Source: Flaveria trinervia (Eukaryota > Streptophyta > Magnoliopsida > Asterales > Asteraceae). Taken from it: a stretch of DNA of 64,000 nt. Both the position numbers and the translations under genes were made by a program. The notes beneath the pieces were generated by a model. The model was not told the origin of the DNA. It saw only the letters and a program-made list of their open reading frames with translations, and did not search any database. Positions 54,655 to 64,000 of this stretch are shown here, piece by piece (position 1 is the first letter of the stretch; every line of letters begins with the position of its first letter). The stretch lies in NCBI GenBank assembly GCA_025506515.1, contig CM046451.1, positions 43,357,701 to 43,421,700 of the forward strand, read 5' to 3'.

Positions 54655-55085
54655 AAATGCGGATGAGCATTGACTAAGTGTTGTAAATGCGGATGAGCAA
54701 AGTAAGTCAATGCAGATGAGGTGAGTCAATGCGGATGAGCATTGACTAAGTGCTGTAAATGCGGATGAGCAAAGTAAGTCATGCGGATGAGGTGAGTCAA
54801 TGCGGATGAGCATTGACTAAGTGCTGGAAATGCGGATGAGCAAGTAAGTTAATGCGGATGAGCAAGTAAGTCAATGCGGATGAGCATTGACTAAGTATGG
54901 AAATGCGGATGAGTAAAGTAAGTCAATGCGGATGAACATCGACTAAGTGCAGGAAATGCGGATGAGCAAAGTAAGTCAATGCGGATGAAGTGAGTCAATG
55001 CGGATGAACTATAGCAAATACGGACGAACTGTAGGAAATGCGGATGAGTATAGGAAATGCGAATGAACACTTAGAAAAATTCTGA
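54655..55085 (+). repeat. TGCGGATGAG word array in G2 LTR
   Basis: About twenty-two copies of AATGCGGATGAGC-type words with two alternating fillers (ATTGACTAAGTG and AAAGTAAGTCA). It is arranged as a higher-order repeat of roughly 75-85 bp and degenerates toward the right end. The minus-strand frame 54511-54813 is its shadow. Confidence 0.85.
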
Positions 55086-55609
55086 CTTTTTGAGAAAAGA
55101 TGTAATGTAGGCTTTGACCTAGGAGATTCCTAGGGGTTATGAAAGTTGACTTTTGGGGTCATAGATGGTATGATGGGCATGTAATGATGTGTGCTTGATG
55201 CTGATGATGATGTTGTATGATTATGCATGATGTATGTTATGTATGTATGATGCCCTGCATGATGATGTATGAATGATATGCTTATGTTCCTTGTGATGAT
55301 ATATGATTATCTTCCTATGGCTTTACGTGTTATGATATTGAATGAATGAACGAAGTATTATGTAACGTAAAGTGAAAGATAATGAAAGAGGAACATGATG
55401 AATGAATGCATGCATTAATGAATGAATGTATGAAAGGCTTGAAAGCAAATGTATGGAGGTTCACACCCAATGAAGGGTGTTAGCTCAACTGTGTGTGGTT
55501 AGCTACCCCAGAAGGATGCACACTGGGGTCTAATCTTGGTGATTGACCATATGAATGGGATCCTTGCCGCTTGCCCTAGGTACTGGAGTCAGCTTCGTGC
55601 ATAATGTTC

Positions 55610-55628
55610 GAGGTCTATGAAAGACCTC
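55610..55628. repeat. Hairpin GAGGTCT-ATGAA-AGACCTC in G2 LTR (copy 1)
   Basis: A perfect 7-bp stem with 5-nt loop, flanked by direct repeats of CTTCGTGCAYAATGTTCG on both sides. Confidence 0.65.
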
Positions 55629-55757
55629 AGGCCCAGTTACCCGCTTCGTGCACAATGTTCGGGGTATAGCATATGGCATTGATCCAGAATGAAAGTGTAA
55701 AGATAATAGTGAATGTACTTACCCTAGGTACTGGAGTTTGCTTCATGCACAATCTTC

Positions 55758-55776
55758 GAGGTCTATAAAAGACCTC
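55758..55776. repeat. Hairpin GAGGTCT-ATAAA-AGACCTC in G2 LTR (copy 2)
   Basis: The same stem as copy 1 with one loop change, again flanked by CTTCRTGCACAAT repeats. The module is duplicated at about 148-bp spacing. Confidence 0.65.
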
Positions 55777-56277
55777 AGGCCCAGTTACCCGCTTCGTGCA
55801 CAATGTTCAGGGTAATGTACATTTCACTGAAGTAATGACGAATGAATGAAAGTACGAACAAAAGAAAGACGAAGATAATAATGATATTATCTATATGTAT
55901 GTATGATGTATGATCACATGCAATAGAAAAAAGTGGGTTTATGAAGGAAAAGTATGTTTTATTGTAAAACTAGAACTCACTTAGCAACTCTGACTTTTAT
56001 GCATTTTCTAGTTGGCAGGTGAGCATTGCTGAGGATGGCATGAGGCAGCTGCTCAACTCTTTGGATGGCATCCATTTATATAAAGCTTTTGTGATGTAAT
56101 ACAGCAATATAATTTTGTAACTGACAAACGATGCATTATTTTGCAAAAGTTTTTATGATGAAATGAAATTCCATTTGTTTTATGTTTCCGCTATAATGTT
56201 TTAATGATTAAATGCAATGTATATGTTTTATGTGCGATGAGGATCCAACTGTAGGTACTCCGGAACGGGGCCTTACA

Positions 56278-56293
56278 AGTTGGTATCAGAACT
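56278..56293 (+). promoter_or_regulatory. Primer-binding site of G2
   Basis: AGTTGGTATCAGAACT directly after the LTR, close to the initiator Met tRNA complement TGGTATCAGAGC with one change. Confidence 0.8.
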
Positions 56294-56631
56294 AAAGTTT
56301 AAGTGAAATGGGTAAATTTTCAAAATAAACCTTAACTTAAACTGAGAATGGGACGGAATGGGAATGGGATGACAATCTGAGTAGCTACGTGCCATCTGGT
56401 ATTTTCGTAAAGATTAACTAGTTTTATGTGCAGATGGTATGTGGTTATGTGTTGTATGTAGATTTAAATGGTGATGTAGTCAGGACAGGTAATGCTTGGG
56501 GTATGAAGAGTAAAGTAAGTGGCTAATCACAACTGCCCACCGTAATTAGGGACTTACTATACTTGCCATAAACTGAGCCGTTTCCTTGAATGACCGTATT
56601 AGTGTTTAAATCTTTCAGTGTGAATTAGAGG

Positions 56632-57590
56632 ATGGCCGGGGGTAGATCATCTAAAGCTTCGCGTGGCGGTGGACATGGTGCTAAACCACGGGTTACGAGG
56701 GGAAGGCCTAGGGCCGAAAAGGTGGTTCATGAAGAACTAGAAACCCCTCATCCGGAGGGTGGAGATGAGAGTACTAATCTGAGAGCCTCAGTGAAGGAGG
56801 CGGTTGTGGAATAAGTGCATCAAGTCATGCAGACGATCCTACCGTCTGTGGTGACCGAAATGATAAAGGCAGTTAGGGAGGGAGAGAGAAGGGAAAGGAG
56901 TGGACCCACGGGCGAAAGAAGATATCCCGAGACTGAGACGGTTCTGCTGATGATGAAGAAGAAGAGGAAGAAGCAATGCCTATGCAGGAAGCAGTACGAG
57001 GCTTTAACTACGGCGTATTCATGACATGCCAACCCCTTACGTTTGATGGAAACGGCACTGCTGCTGCTGCTCACCGGTAGGTGAGGGAAATGGAGGCTGT
57101 ACTTGATATCAACAAGTGCCGAGAGGATCAAAAGGTTAAGTTCCCTACCCACTCTTTTATGGAATCAGCTCTGTGCTGGTGGGACAATATAGTCCAAGCC
57201 GAGGGTAGTCGGACGATCGAGAGAATGAGATGGTCAGAGTTGAAGAAGTTGGTGATCGATGAGTTTTGTCCTCATTGGAAAATGGATAAGGTCGAGAAGG
57301 AATTTCTGCAACTGGAGGCAGGAACAATGACACACCAAGAGTACACCACAAAGTTCAATGAAATGGCACGTTTGGTGCCGGATTAGGTGACACCTCTATC
57401 TCAGAAGATCAAGAGGTATATTCAGGGTTTGCCGACAGACATTCGCAGACGCATGATCGCCGCCCGACCAAGCACGTTTAGGTCAGCGGTGGATCTAGCA
57501 GGGAGATTGTATGATGAGAGGACTGTGGTGGTGGTGACTAAAAGTAATCGGAAGGGTGGAGGCGATAGAAACTAGAATGGAAGAGGTTTG
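56632..57590 (+). pseudogene. Gypsy gag of G2
   Basis: Starts at ATG 56632 (MAGGRSSKASRGGGHG). A TAA at 56812 is followed in the same frame by VMQTILPSVVTEMIKAVREGE. After a frameshift near 57010, frame 57081-57575 carries the retrotransposon gag domain (FPTHSFMESALCWWDNIV, WSELKKLVIDEFCPHW, MDKVEKEFLQLEAGTMTHQEY, YIQGLPTDIRRRMIAARP), interrupted by a TAG at 57384. A further TAG at 57573 precedes the zinc region. Gag forms the particle; this copy is broken in at least three places. Confidence 0.84.
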
Positions 57591-57628
57591 GTCGGGGTGG
57601 TGCCTCGACGAGTAACAAGAAGGCTCGA

Positions 57629-57958
57629 GTGGATGACCGCCTTGTGGTCACATCAAGTGCGGGGTTGAAAAAGTGTGGCAAATGTGGGAAGGAGCATGGT
57701 GGCGAGTGTAGATGGGGGTTGAAAGTTTGTTTCAAGTGTGGGAAGCCTAGTCATATGGCTAGAGACTGTGGACGTATGAAGTGTTACAACTGCGGGGGAA
57801 GTGGTCATATGAGCAGGGAGTGTAAGAAGCCAAGAGTTGAGGGTTCTAGGGTGAAGGAAACTAGAGGTGAGGGACCAAGGGCGAACGCCAGAGCATTCAC
57901 AATGACACAGGAGGAACTAGAACGGACCCTGATGTCGTGTCCGGTACGTTTTTGGTGA
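57629..57958 (+). pseudogene. Gag zinc-knuckle region of G2
   Basis: A 109-codon frame with three Cys/His clusters: CGKCGKEHGGEC (CX2CX3HX3C), CFKCGKPSHMARDC and CYNCGGSGHMSREC (both CX2CX4HX4C), followed by a basic, Arg/Gly-rich tail. All metal ligands are present. Downstream a frameshift near 57930 leads into protease. This part binds the RNA genome during packaging. Confidence 0.85.
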
Positions 57959-59046
57959 ACCAAACTTTAGCTTCTGTGCTATTTGATTCTGGTGCTAGTA
58001 AGAGTTTTATTTCTACTACTTTCTGTGCTAAGTTGCATGTTAGTAGTAGACGTATCGATGCGCCCTTCGATGTAGAAACTGCCATAGGTAAGTCAGGATT
58101 TCTGAGATGTTAGAGGGGCTGTGATATGGAGCTAGAAGGTCATAAGTTTCCTGTTAGACCATTCGTGATGACCTTGGGTGGTTTTGATTTGGTTCTTGGG
58201 ATGGATTGGTTGGCGGACTTCGAGGCAAACATTGTGTTTCGTAAGAAGATGATTCGTTTGACAACGCCTGACGGTAGTTCGGTGACGGTTTACGGTGATC
58301 GGGTGACTACGATTCCGAAGGTGATCTCAATGGCGGTGGCGGGAAAGTGTATGAGGCGTGGATGTAATGCTTACTTGGCCTATGTAAAGGATGTGGATAC
58401 GCCAACACCACAACTATTCAATGTACCCGTTGTGTGTGACTTTCTAGACGTATTCCCAGAAGACTTACTAGGAGTGCCACCTGACCGTGAGATTGAGTTC
58501 CAAATCGACTTGATACCGGGTGCCCAACCCGTTGCCAAGGCACCGTATCATTTGGCTCCGACAGAGATGAAAGAGTTAATGGAGCAGTTGCAAGAGCTGC
58601 TTGATAAGGGGTTCATTAGACCGAGTATCTCTCCTTGGGGTGCTCCGGTCCTGTGTGTAAAGAAGAAGGACGGTAGTATGAGGATGTGTATTGACTACCG
58701 TGAGCTGAATAAGTTGACAGTGAAGAACCACTACCCCTTACCGAGAATTGATGATTTGTTTGATCGGCACCAGGGTGCCAGTTGGTTTTCAAGGATAAAT
58801 CTTCGATCTGGTTACCATCAGTTGAAGGTGAAGGAGCAAGATATCCCTAAAACAGCTTTCCGTACGTGCTATGGTCACTACAAGTTTCTTGTCATGTCCT
58901 TTGGTTTGGCCAACACGCCAGCTGCTTTTATGGATCTGATGAATCGGGTGTGTCGGTCGATACTAGATAAATCAGTGATTGTGTTCATTTATGATATCCT
59001 GATTTATTCGAGAAACGAGGATGAGCATGCCGGTCATATTCGATAG
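57940..59046 (+). CDS. Gypsy protease and reverse transcriptase of G2
   Basis: Protease begins near 57940 with LFDSGASKSFIS (active-site DSG), with a stop near 58110. The 306-codon open frame 58126-59046 carries the protease end (LGGFDLVLGMDWLADFEAN), the linker and RT: IEFQIDLIPGAQPVAKAPYH, PISPWGAPVL-type block, MCIDYRELNKLTVKNHYPLP, FSRINLRSGYHQLKV and MSFGLANTPAAFMDLMNRV. The catalytic motif reads FIYDILIYS where FIDD is expected, so one aspartate is Tyr. It ends at a TAG at 59044; the frame is the same beyond it. A long frame, but the active site is altered. Confidence 0.85.
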
Positions 59047-59049
59047 GTT

Positions 59050-59700
59050 TTGGAGACGTTGAGAAGGGAGAAACTGTATGCCAAATTCTCCAAGTGTGCA
59101 TTCTGGTTGCGTGAAGTTCAATTCTTGGGTCATGTGGTGAATCCCGACGGGATTATGCTGGATCCGGCGAAAGTGGAGGCGGTTATGCAATGGAAGTCAC
59201 CAAAGACTCCATCCGAGATTCGTAGTTTCTTGGGTTTGGCGGGCTATGATAGATGATTTATCCAAGACTTCTCTAAGATTGCCTCTCCACTAACCAAGTT
59301 GACCCGAAAAGATGTGAAGTTCGCATGGGGTCAAGCTCAAGAGAAGGCATTCGAAGAATTGAAGGCGAGATTGACTCAAGCTCCTGTTCTGTCATTACCC
59401 GATGGAAGCGAAGATCTGGTGGTTTATTCAGATGCTTCCTACTCGGGGTTGGGTGCGTGTTAATGCAGAGAGGGAAGGTTATAGCTTATGCGTCCTGGCA
59501 GTTGAAGGTTCATGAGATCAACTACCCTACTCATGACTTGGAGCTAGCTTTACGGTACGAAGTGCACTATCTTCACTGACCACAAGAGTTTGAAGTACTT
59601 CTTCGAGCAAAAGGATCTGAACATGAGGCAGAGGAGGTGGTTGGAGCTTATATAATACTATGATTGCGAAATCCACTACCATCCAGGCAAAGCCAATGTT
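59050..59700 (+). pseudogene. RT thumb and RNase H of G2
   Basis: 59050-59256 carries RREKLYAKFSKCAFWL, FLGHVVNPDGIMLDPAKVEA and IRSFLGLAGYDR with a stop where the related G1 has YYRRF. RNase H follows in decayed form (SKIASPLTKLTRKDVKF, SDASYSGLGCVLMQRGKVIAYAS region split by a frameshift at about 59460, NYPTHDLEL). The YHPGKANVVADALS phrase lies at 59690-59715. Confidence 0.8.
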
Positions 59701-60598
59701 GTGGCGGATGCCCTTAGCCAAAAAGAGAGGCCCGAACCGATTCGGGTGAAAGCATACCAACTGATCATGACCTCTGATGTAATGAAGCAAGCCAAAGAGT
59801 TTCAAGATAAGGCACTAAAAGAAGATCATCTTAACTCTGAAAGAATGAGAGGTCTGATTGGGGAATTGGGTGAAAACACACTTGGTGTTAAAACTCAGTT
59901 TGGTCGTGTGTGGATTCCTCGTTTTGGGGATCTACGGGAAGATAATGGATGAAGCTCACAAGACTCGATACTCCATTCATCTTGGTGCCACAAAGATGTA
60001 TCAAGACATGAAGAAGAATTTTTGGTGTCCGGGTATGAAGCGTGACGTGGTGGAGGGTGTGAGTAAGTGCCTTACGTAGTTGCTAGTGAAGGCCGAGCAT
60101 CAAAAGCCATATGGGAAGATCCAACCTTTGGATATACCGGAATGGAAGTGGGAGCACATCACCATGGATTTCATTACAAAGCTGCCACATACTCCGAAAG
60201 GGTACGATGCCATATGGGTGATTATGGATCGTCTGACAAGGATGCTCACTTCCTACCGATTCGCGAGACATATTCATCTGAGAGGTTGGCTGACCTATTC
60301 ATCAAGGAGGTTGTACTCGTCATGGCGTGCCGGTGTCCATTGTGTCTCATCGTGACACCCGGTTAACATCTAAATTCTGAAGAAATTCCACGACGCCATG
60401 AGGACGAGGTTACATATTAGTACGACTTATCATCCCCAAACTGATGGTTAGTCGGAGAGGACCATTCAGACCCTAGAAGACATGCTTCAGGCGTGTGTGA
60501 TTGATTTTGGAGGAAGTTGGGATGACCACTTACCATTAGTAGAATTCTCGTACAATAATAGCTATCATGCCAGCATTGGCATACCACCATACGAGATG
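59701..60598 (+). pseudogene. Linker and integrase of G2, cut by C3
   Basis: 59701-59952 is the pre-integrase linker (FGRVWIPRFGD). 59858-60079 carries the zinc region (RYSIHLGATKMYQDMKK ... SKCLT), with the last Cys codon replaced by a TAG. 60080-60355 carries LDIPEWKWEHITMDFITKLP and GYDAIWVIMDRL. Further blocks to 60598 (TTYHPQTDG-like, EDMLQACVIDFGGSWDDHLP, NNSYHASIGIPPYEM) are out of frame. C3 enters at 60599, within about 16 bp of the codon where H enters the integrase of G1. Confidence 0.82.
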
Positions 60599-61352
60599 TG
60601 TAGAGATTAATGAAGAGGCTGATGCAACCTAAACATCTTAAGTCTATCCTGCATGCTGCACAAGTGCATCAAAGAAGAAGCTTAGGAAGTTTCACACATG
60701 AACAGAAAATACTCTAAGTGTACACATGAAGTCTTCCGAAGCCTCAGAGACAAAGTCTTTCGAAGCTTCAAGATCATGAAGACAGATTTCTTCCGAAGAC
60801 TTTTAGTAACATGCTTTATCTGATGTACTGTTCCATAAAGCTGGACACATTTCCGCTACATCTCTGCAAGTCACCAACTTACATGAGTTGGTGAAAAGGT
60901 CCATGCTTTTGGTAACTGTACATTGAGGTCTTGAGTCTGTAACTTTCTACTTTATGTAATTTATCATTTTTGTAATAGATAAGGATGTGAGCTATGGCAT
61001 GTCATAGTCACAAGTCAAAAGGCAATCTGCCTTTTGACTACAATGATTTTGTTTGTCTAGTCAATTGTATCCAGCTGGCTTTCCAAGTATAGCCGGCTGT
61101 AGGATGTAGTATAAGTATCTCATGTTCTTGTATCTTTCGAATATGCTTTGTAAAACTTGTAATAGAACATAGAGAAAGCAATATACTGCATTCTTGAAAA
61201 CCATACACTTATGTTCTTTGTGTTCCGTCTCTTACATTACTTGTGATCTTAGTGTCTCAACTTGGTTAATTCAGTTTACTATTTGATTAAAGTTTAGTTA
61301 ATCTCCTCCTTGTGTTGTTGTGTTGTAACTTACAACCTTCAACGATCCTGCA
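60599..61352 (+). repeat. 5' LTR of C3
   Basis: A 754-bp LTR, TGTAGAGATT to CGATCCTGCA, aligned end to end with the C0 LTR. Words CTTCCGAAG lie at about 60728-60800 (four copies, fewer than in C0). TATAAGTA at 61110-61117 follows AGCCGGCTGTAGG. Confidence 0.85.
61110..61117 (+). promoter_or_regulatory. TATA box candidate in C3 LTR
   Basis: TATAAGTA, preceded by GGCTGTAGG as in the C0 LTR, about 240 bp before the LTR end. Confidence 0.45.
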
Positions 61353-61435
61353 TTTGGTATCAGAGCTATTCAGGTCCTTGATATAAGATCTCACCATCTT
61401 AAGATCCCTCACACACATAAATACTAACTTTTCAA

Positions 61436-62740
61436 ATGGAAACCATTTCCAAAACTAATATGGAAATTAGAACCATGAACAAGTCCCCACTGATCACTCT
61501 TAATGAGTTTGACACCTGGTGTTTAAGAATGGAAGGTTTTATCAGGTCTCTTGATTCAAGAATGTGGGAGGCTATTAAGAATACACCTTTCATACCCAGC
61601 ACCCCTTCTGCTACTGGATAGCATAGAACCCAAACATCATCTCTTATGCTACCCTGATAATTCACCAAAGGGTCTTTTCATCACCTTCCCAGAGACATCA
61701 GGGAGAACTACACTCAAGGAAGCCCATTCCAAGAGACAAGCTCTTCTCAAGCTTTTGTGTCTTCTGATGAAAGTTGTGGCAACTCTCTTTTAACTCTTGT
61801 AGACCTGGACTGCATCCATCCAGAGGGTCTGGAATACATGGAAATAGTCCAGCAGATGGCTCTTCTCACTCACAGAGCCAAGAAGTTCTACAAGAGGACT
61901 GGAAGGAAGTTTCCAAGCAATGCAACCAGTGGAAAGTTTGGACTGGACAAAGGCAAAGTCAAGTGTTACAACTGTAACTTAATGGGCCACTTTGCCAAAG
62001 AGTGTAAGGCAACTAGAACAAATGGTGGCCAAACACAATCCAGACCAGACTACACTGACAAAGCTCTCCAGAATGAGAAGTCAAAATAGCAAGCTGTTGT
62101 TGTTGTTGAAGAAGGAGGCTTTGACTGGAGCTTTCAGGTGGAGGATGCTTCTCCAAACCAAGCACTAATGGCAGATCATGATGAAGCCAAGGTATTGGAA
62201 CATATTTGTACTCCTGAATGCTTGCTAAAGTTAACAGATACAAGTCCTACAACTTGGAACTGAGATCTGACCTTGAGTCCTTAAACATTTTAAAACCTAA
62301 TTTTAGAAAGTTTGAAAATGATTATAAACTGAAGATAGAGGACTTAGAGAAAACATGAACACATAGATTTTAGGACTCAAATCAAAGATCTCATAACCAA
62401 GTTAACTAAGTGCCAAGCTGAGCTTGTGTTCAACAAAGGCAGGGCAAAAAAGAGTGATCTTGAAGAGGAGACCTTCAAGAACATGATATTCTCATCCCCA
62501 CACAACAAAGTGTGCTATCAAAACAGGCAGGGACTGGGATCCAATGAGATAGCTCCTCCACACACAATCTTGTCAGTAGGATCTCTTAGGTGTGGACTTG
62601 TGAAGATGAGCTTCCTCTCATAGATACTATGAGTGAAGAGGATGAAGAAGAGATAGTGAAGAATCCTCTGAGAAGAGTGAAGAGGAGGATTCCAAGAAGG
62701 GTCACTATCCTTCTGAGGAGAAAAGAAGACTGTGATTGTC
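61436..62740 (+). pseudogene. Copia gag of C3 (internal deletion)
   Basis: Starts at ATG 61436 with LITLNEFDTWCLRMEGFIRS, the gag N-terminus missing in C0. It stops at 61619-61621, and the next sequence already equals a late part of C0 gag (LFITFPETSGRT), so the capsid centre is deleted. After a frameshift, 61757-62089 has IVQQMALLTHRAKKF and the zinc knuckle CYNCNLMGHFAKEC. The linker continues with stops to 62740 (EEDEEEIVKNPLRRVKRRIPRR), where T2 cuts in. Non-functional. Confidence 0.8.
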
Positions 62741-63593
62741 ACACCCCGACCAAAGCGGCGGAACATGCCGGGGCGTAACTAAGATTGTTCAAATGCACAC
62801 GACACTATTAAAGTGACAATATTTAATCAACTCATTCATTTCATAACATGTTCTTACAAATACAAGAAAATAAATAGTTCTTAACTAATAACCTAACGGT
62901 CCAAAATAAAGTAACGTCTTTAAATCTTCAATCAACCGATAATCAACCTGTAGCATTGCATAAAATATGTTTTGTCAACATGTATGTTGGCGAGCAATTC
63001 CATGACTTAATAAATATAATATAAGGCAAAAATCCACAACTCAAATATGTAAAGCCGTAAATAAAAGTGACAATTGAGGTATATCAATCATAAATAAATA
63101 AGGCTCCTTTCTAATTGATAAAACTACCATAGTACAAGGAGGAGCGTATGATCATACTTATTGAGGATGAGGATGAGGCTAAACGATCAAAAGCAATAAA
63201 CATGTAGCAATTAATCATATGAGGTATATAACATACAATTGGACAATTATTCTAAGCAACACATAACCTAAAGGTTGTGGGTTGAGGATCTAGATGTTAA
63301 ATCATTTTTGGTTGAGTAAGTATGCTTGCTACCCCCAAAGTTAGAAGAGAAAACGGGGATGAAATTACTCACATGGAATAAAATGACGTTGATGAATAAA
63401 TTTTGAATAAAATCCTCAAGTAAGCGAGTCCGATGGTTTTAACGTTCGTGTCCTAGATTGAAAGATCTTGAGTAAGTATTGAGTATTGAAGATGAAATAT
63501 AAATGGTATAAAAGTTCATAAAATAAGGCTTGGGTTTTCGGGAGTTTTAGTTATATTTTACAAAGTGTGTTTAAATAACGTAAGTGAAAGAAG
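62737..63593 (-). repeat. T2: reversed Gypsy LTR fragment
   Basis: Begins TGTCACACCCCGACC, the reverse complement of a Tekay-type LTR end such as GGTTGGGGTGTGACA of T1. GTGAT at 62732-62736 may be its target duplication. It is 857 bp without genes and is ended by C4. Whether it is a solo LTR or part of a full element is not visible. Confidence 0.65.
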
Positions 63594-64000
63594 TGATCTG
63601 CCCAAGACACATATTAAATTGATGTGGCTAGTGTGATATGATCCAAGTGGGGTCATACCCGATAACAAGCCAAACAAACACCAATAAATATTTGTCCGTC
63701 GATGTGATCATACGAATAAATATTAGCACCGATTTAGAAACCGGGTTTTCTAAAAACATTGCTTTTGTAAATGAACATGATATATAGATAATTTGTTCAT
63801 GAGAAATATTGTTTCATTATTTAAATTAGTTAAACAATGACAAATAATAGTGTGTTATTGTTATAAAATTAAAAGGGGTTTAATTTTATAAAAAACATAA
63901 GGTTGAAAGTGTACTTTTATAAAATAAAAATGAGAGGGAAACTCCCTTTTTGGGAGTAATTTCAGCCGCCCCTAAGGGGCTTTGGAACTATCCCTTTTGT
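63594..64000 (+). repeat. C4: start of a C1-family Copia LTR
   Basis: From TGATCTGCCCAAGACAC onward it follows the first ~400 bp of the C1 LTR (phrases ATGATCCAAGT, CATACCCGATAACAAGC, TTTTCTAAA, GGGAAACTCCC) with many changes. It runs off the window. It is a third, more diverged member of the C1/C2 family. Confidence 0.78.

Larger units (their letters stand above)
53982..56277 (+). repeat. 5' LTR of G2
   Basis: A 2296-bp LTR from TGTAACACC to GGGGCCTTACA, followed at once by a good primer-binding site. It contains the TGCGGATGAG array (54655-55085), two copies of a direct-repeat-plus-hairpin module (55590-55660 and 55740-55815) and simple GATGATGTATG runs (about 55185-55300). Confidence 0.88.
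53982..60598 (+). mobile_element. G2: Ty3/Gypsy (Tekay type) retrotransposon, cut by C3
   Basis: 5' LTR 53982-56277, primer-binding site 56278-56293, gag, three-knuckle zinc region, protease, RT, RNase H and integrase, up to the insertion of C3 in the integrase core at 60598. It is the same family as G1 in coding and LTR sequence. The coding order and the phrases LRSGYHQLKVKEQDIPKTAF and MSFGLANTPAAFMDLMNRV point to the Tekay/Del chromoviruses. At least six stops or shifts make it inactive. The 3' LTR and any chromodomain are outside the window. Confidence 0.9.
60599..62736 (+). mobile_element. C3: Copia element related to C0, cut by T2
   Basis: 5' LTR 60599-61352, primer-binding site 61353-61367 (TTTGGTATCAGAGCT), gag with a large internal deletion, zinc knuckle, gag-protease linker. 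It is interrupted at 62737 by a Gypsy LTR. LTR and gag match C0. The pol part lies outside the window. Confidence 0.85.

Overview
This window is repetitive intergenic DNA from a plant nuclear genome. It is AT-rich and is filled from edge to edge with Ty1/Copia and Ty3/Gypsy LTR retrotransposons. I found no host protein gene, no rRNA gene and no intact tRNA gene. The protein families, especially a large extra ORF (here 'aORF') downstream of Copia pol, remind me of daisy-family (Asteraceae) genomes; the species is a guess. Element names (C0, D, F, G1 and so on) are mine.

Left stack, 1-32.3 kb. D is a minus-strand Copia element with gag-pol and aORF (21306 to about 32300). It is broken inside its aORF by C0, another minus-strand Copia element (1-2089 plus 16551-21305, running off the left edge). 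C0 is split inside its reverse transcriptase by C1, a plus-strand Copia element (2090-16550, target duplication AGTAT). C1 is split inside its own 3' LTR by C2, a minus-strand relative (7938-16027, target duplication AATAG).

Middle, 32.5-40.4 kb. E is a short non-autonomous element with three LTR copies in tandem (32513-35460). T1 is the 3' half and 2.4-kb LTR of a Gypsy chromovirus, Tekay/Del type (35461-39398). H is the 3' end and LTR of an unassigned LTR element (39399-40385).

Right part. G1 is a minus-strand Tekay-type Gypsy (40386-51870). Its integrase is cut by H and its linker is joined to F, a 5'-truncated Copia element with a nearly complete aORF (40992-46447). G1 abuts G3, a Tat-clade Gypsy remnant (51871-53230). 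After about 750 unassigned bases comes G2, a plus-strand relative of G1 with a 2.3-kb LTR (53982-60598). G2 is cut by C3, a relative of C0 (60599-62736). C3 is cut by T2, a reversed Gypsy LTR (62737-63593), and T2 by C4, a C1-family LTR that runs off the right edge.

Almost every coding region is broken by stops, frameshifts or deletions, so little here could move by itself. Two things stand out. First, three Copia elements (C0, D, F) share an aORF family after RNase H. Second, nearly every element carries an array of a short word (C0/C3/H TTCGGAAG; D/E/G2 TGCG[AG]NTGA; G1 GGCGCATGG; F ACTACTGAAG) at recurring places: mid-LTR, the RNase H-aORF spacer, the 5' leader and even the gag-protease linker. 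The related LTRs of G1 and G2 hold different words at the same place.
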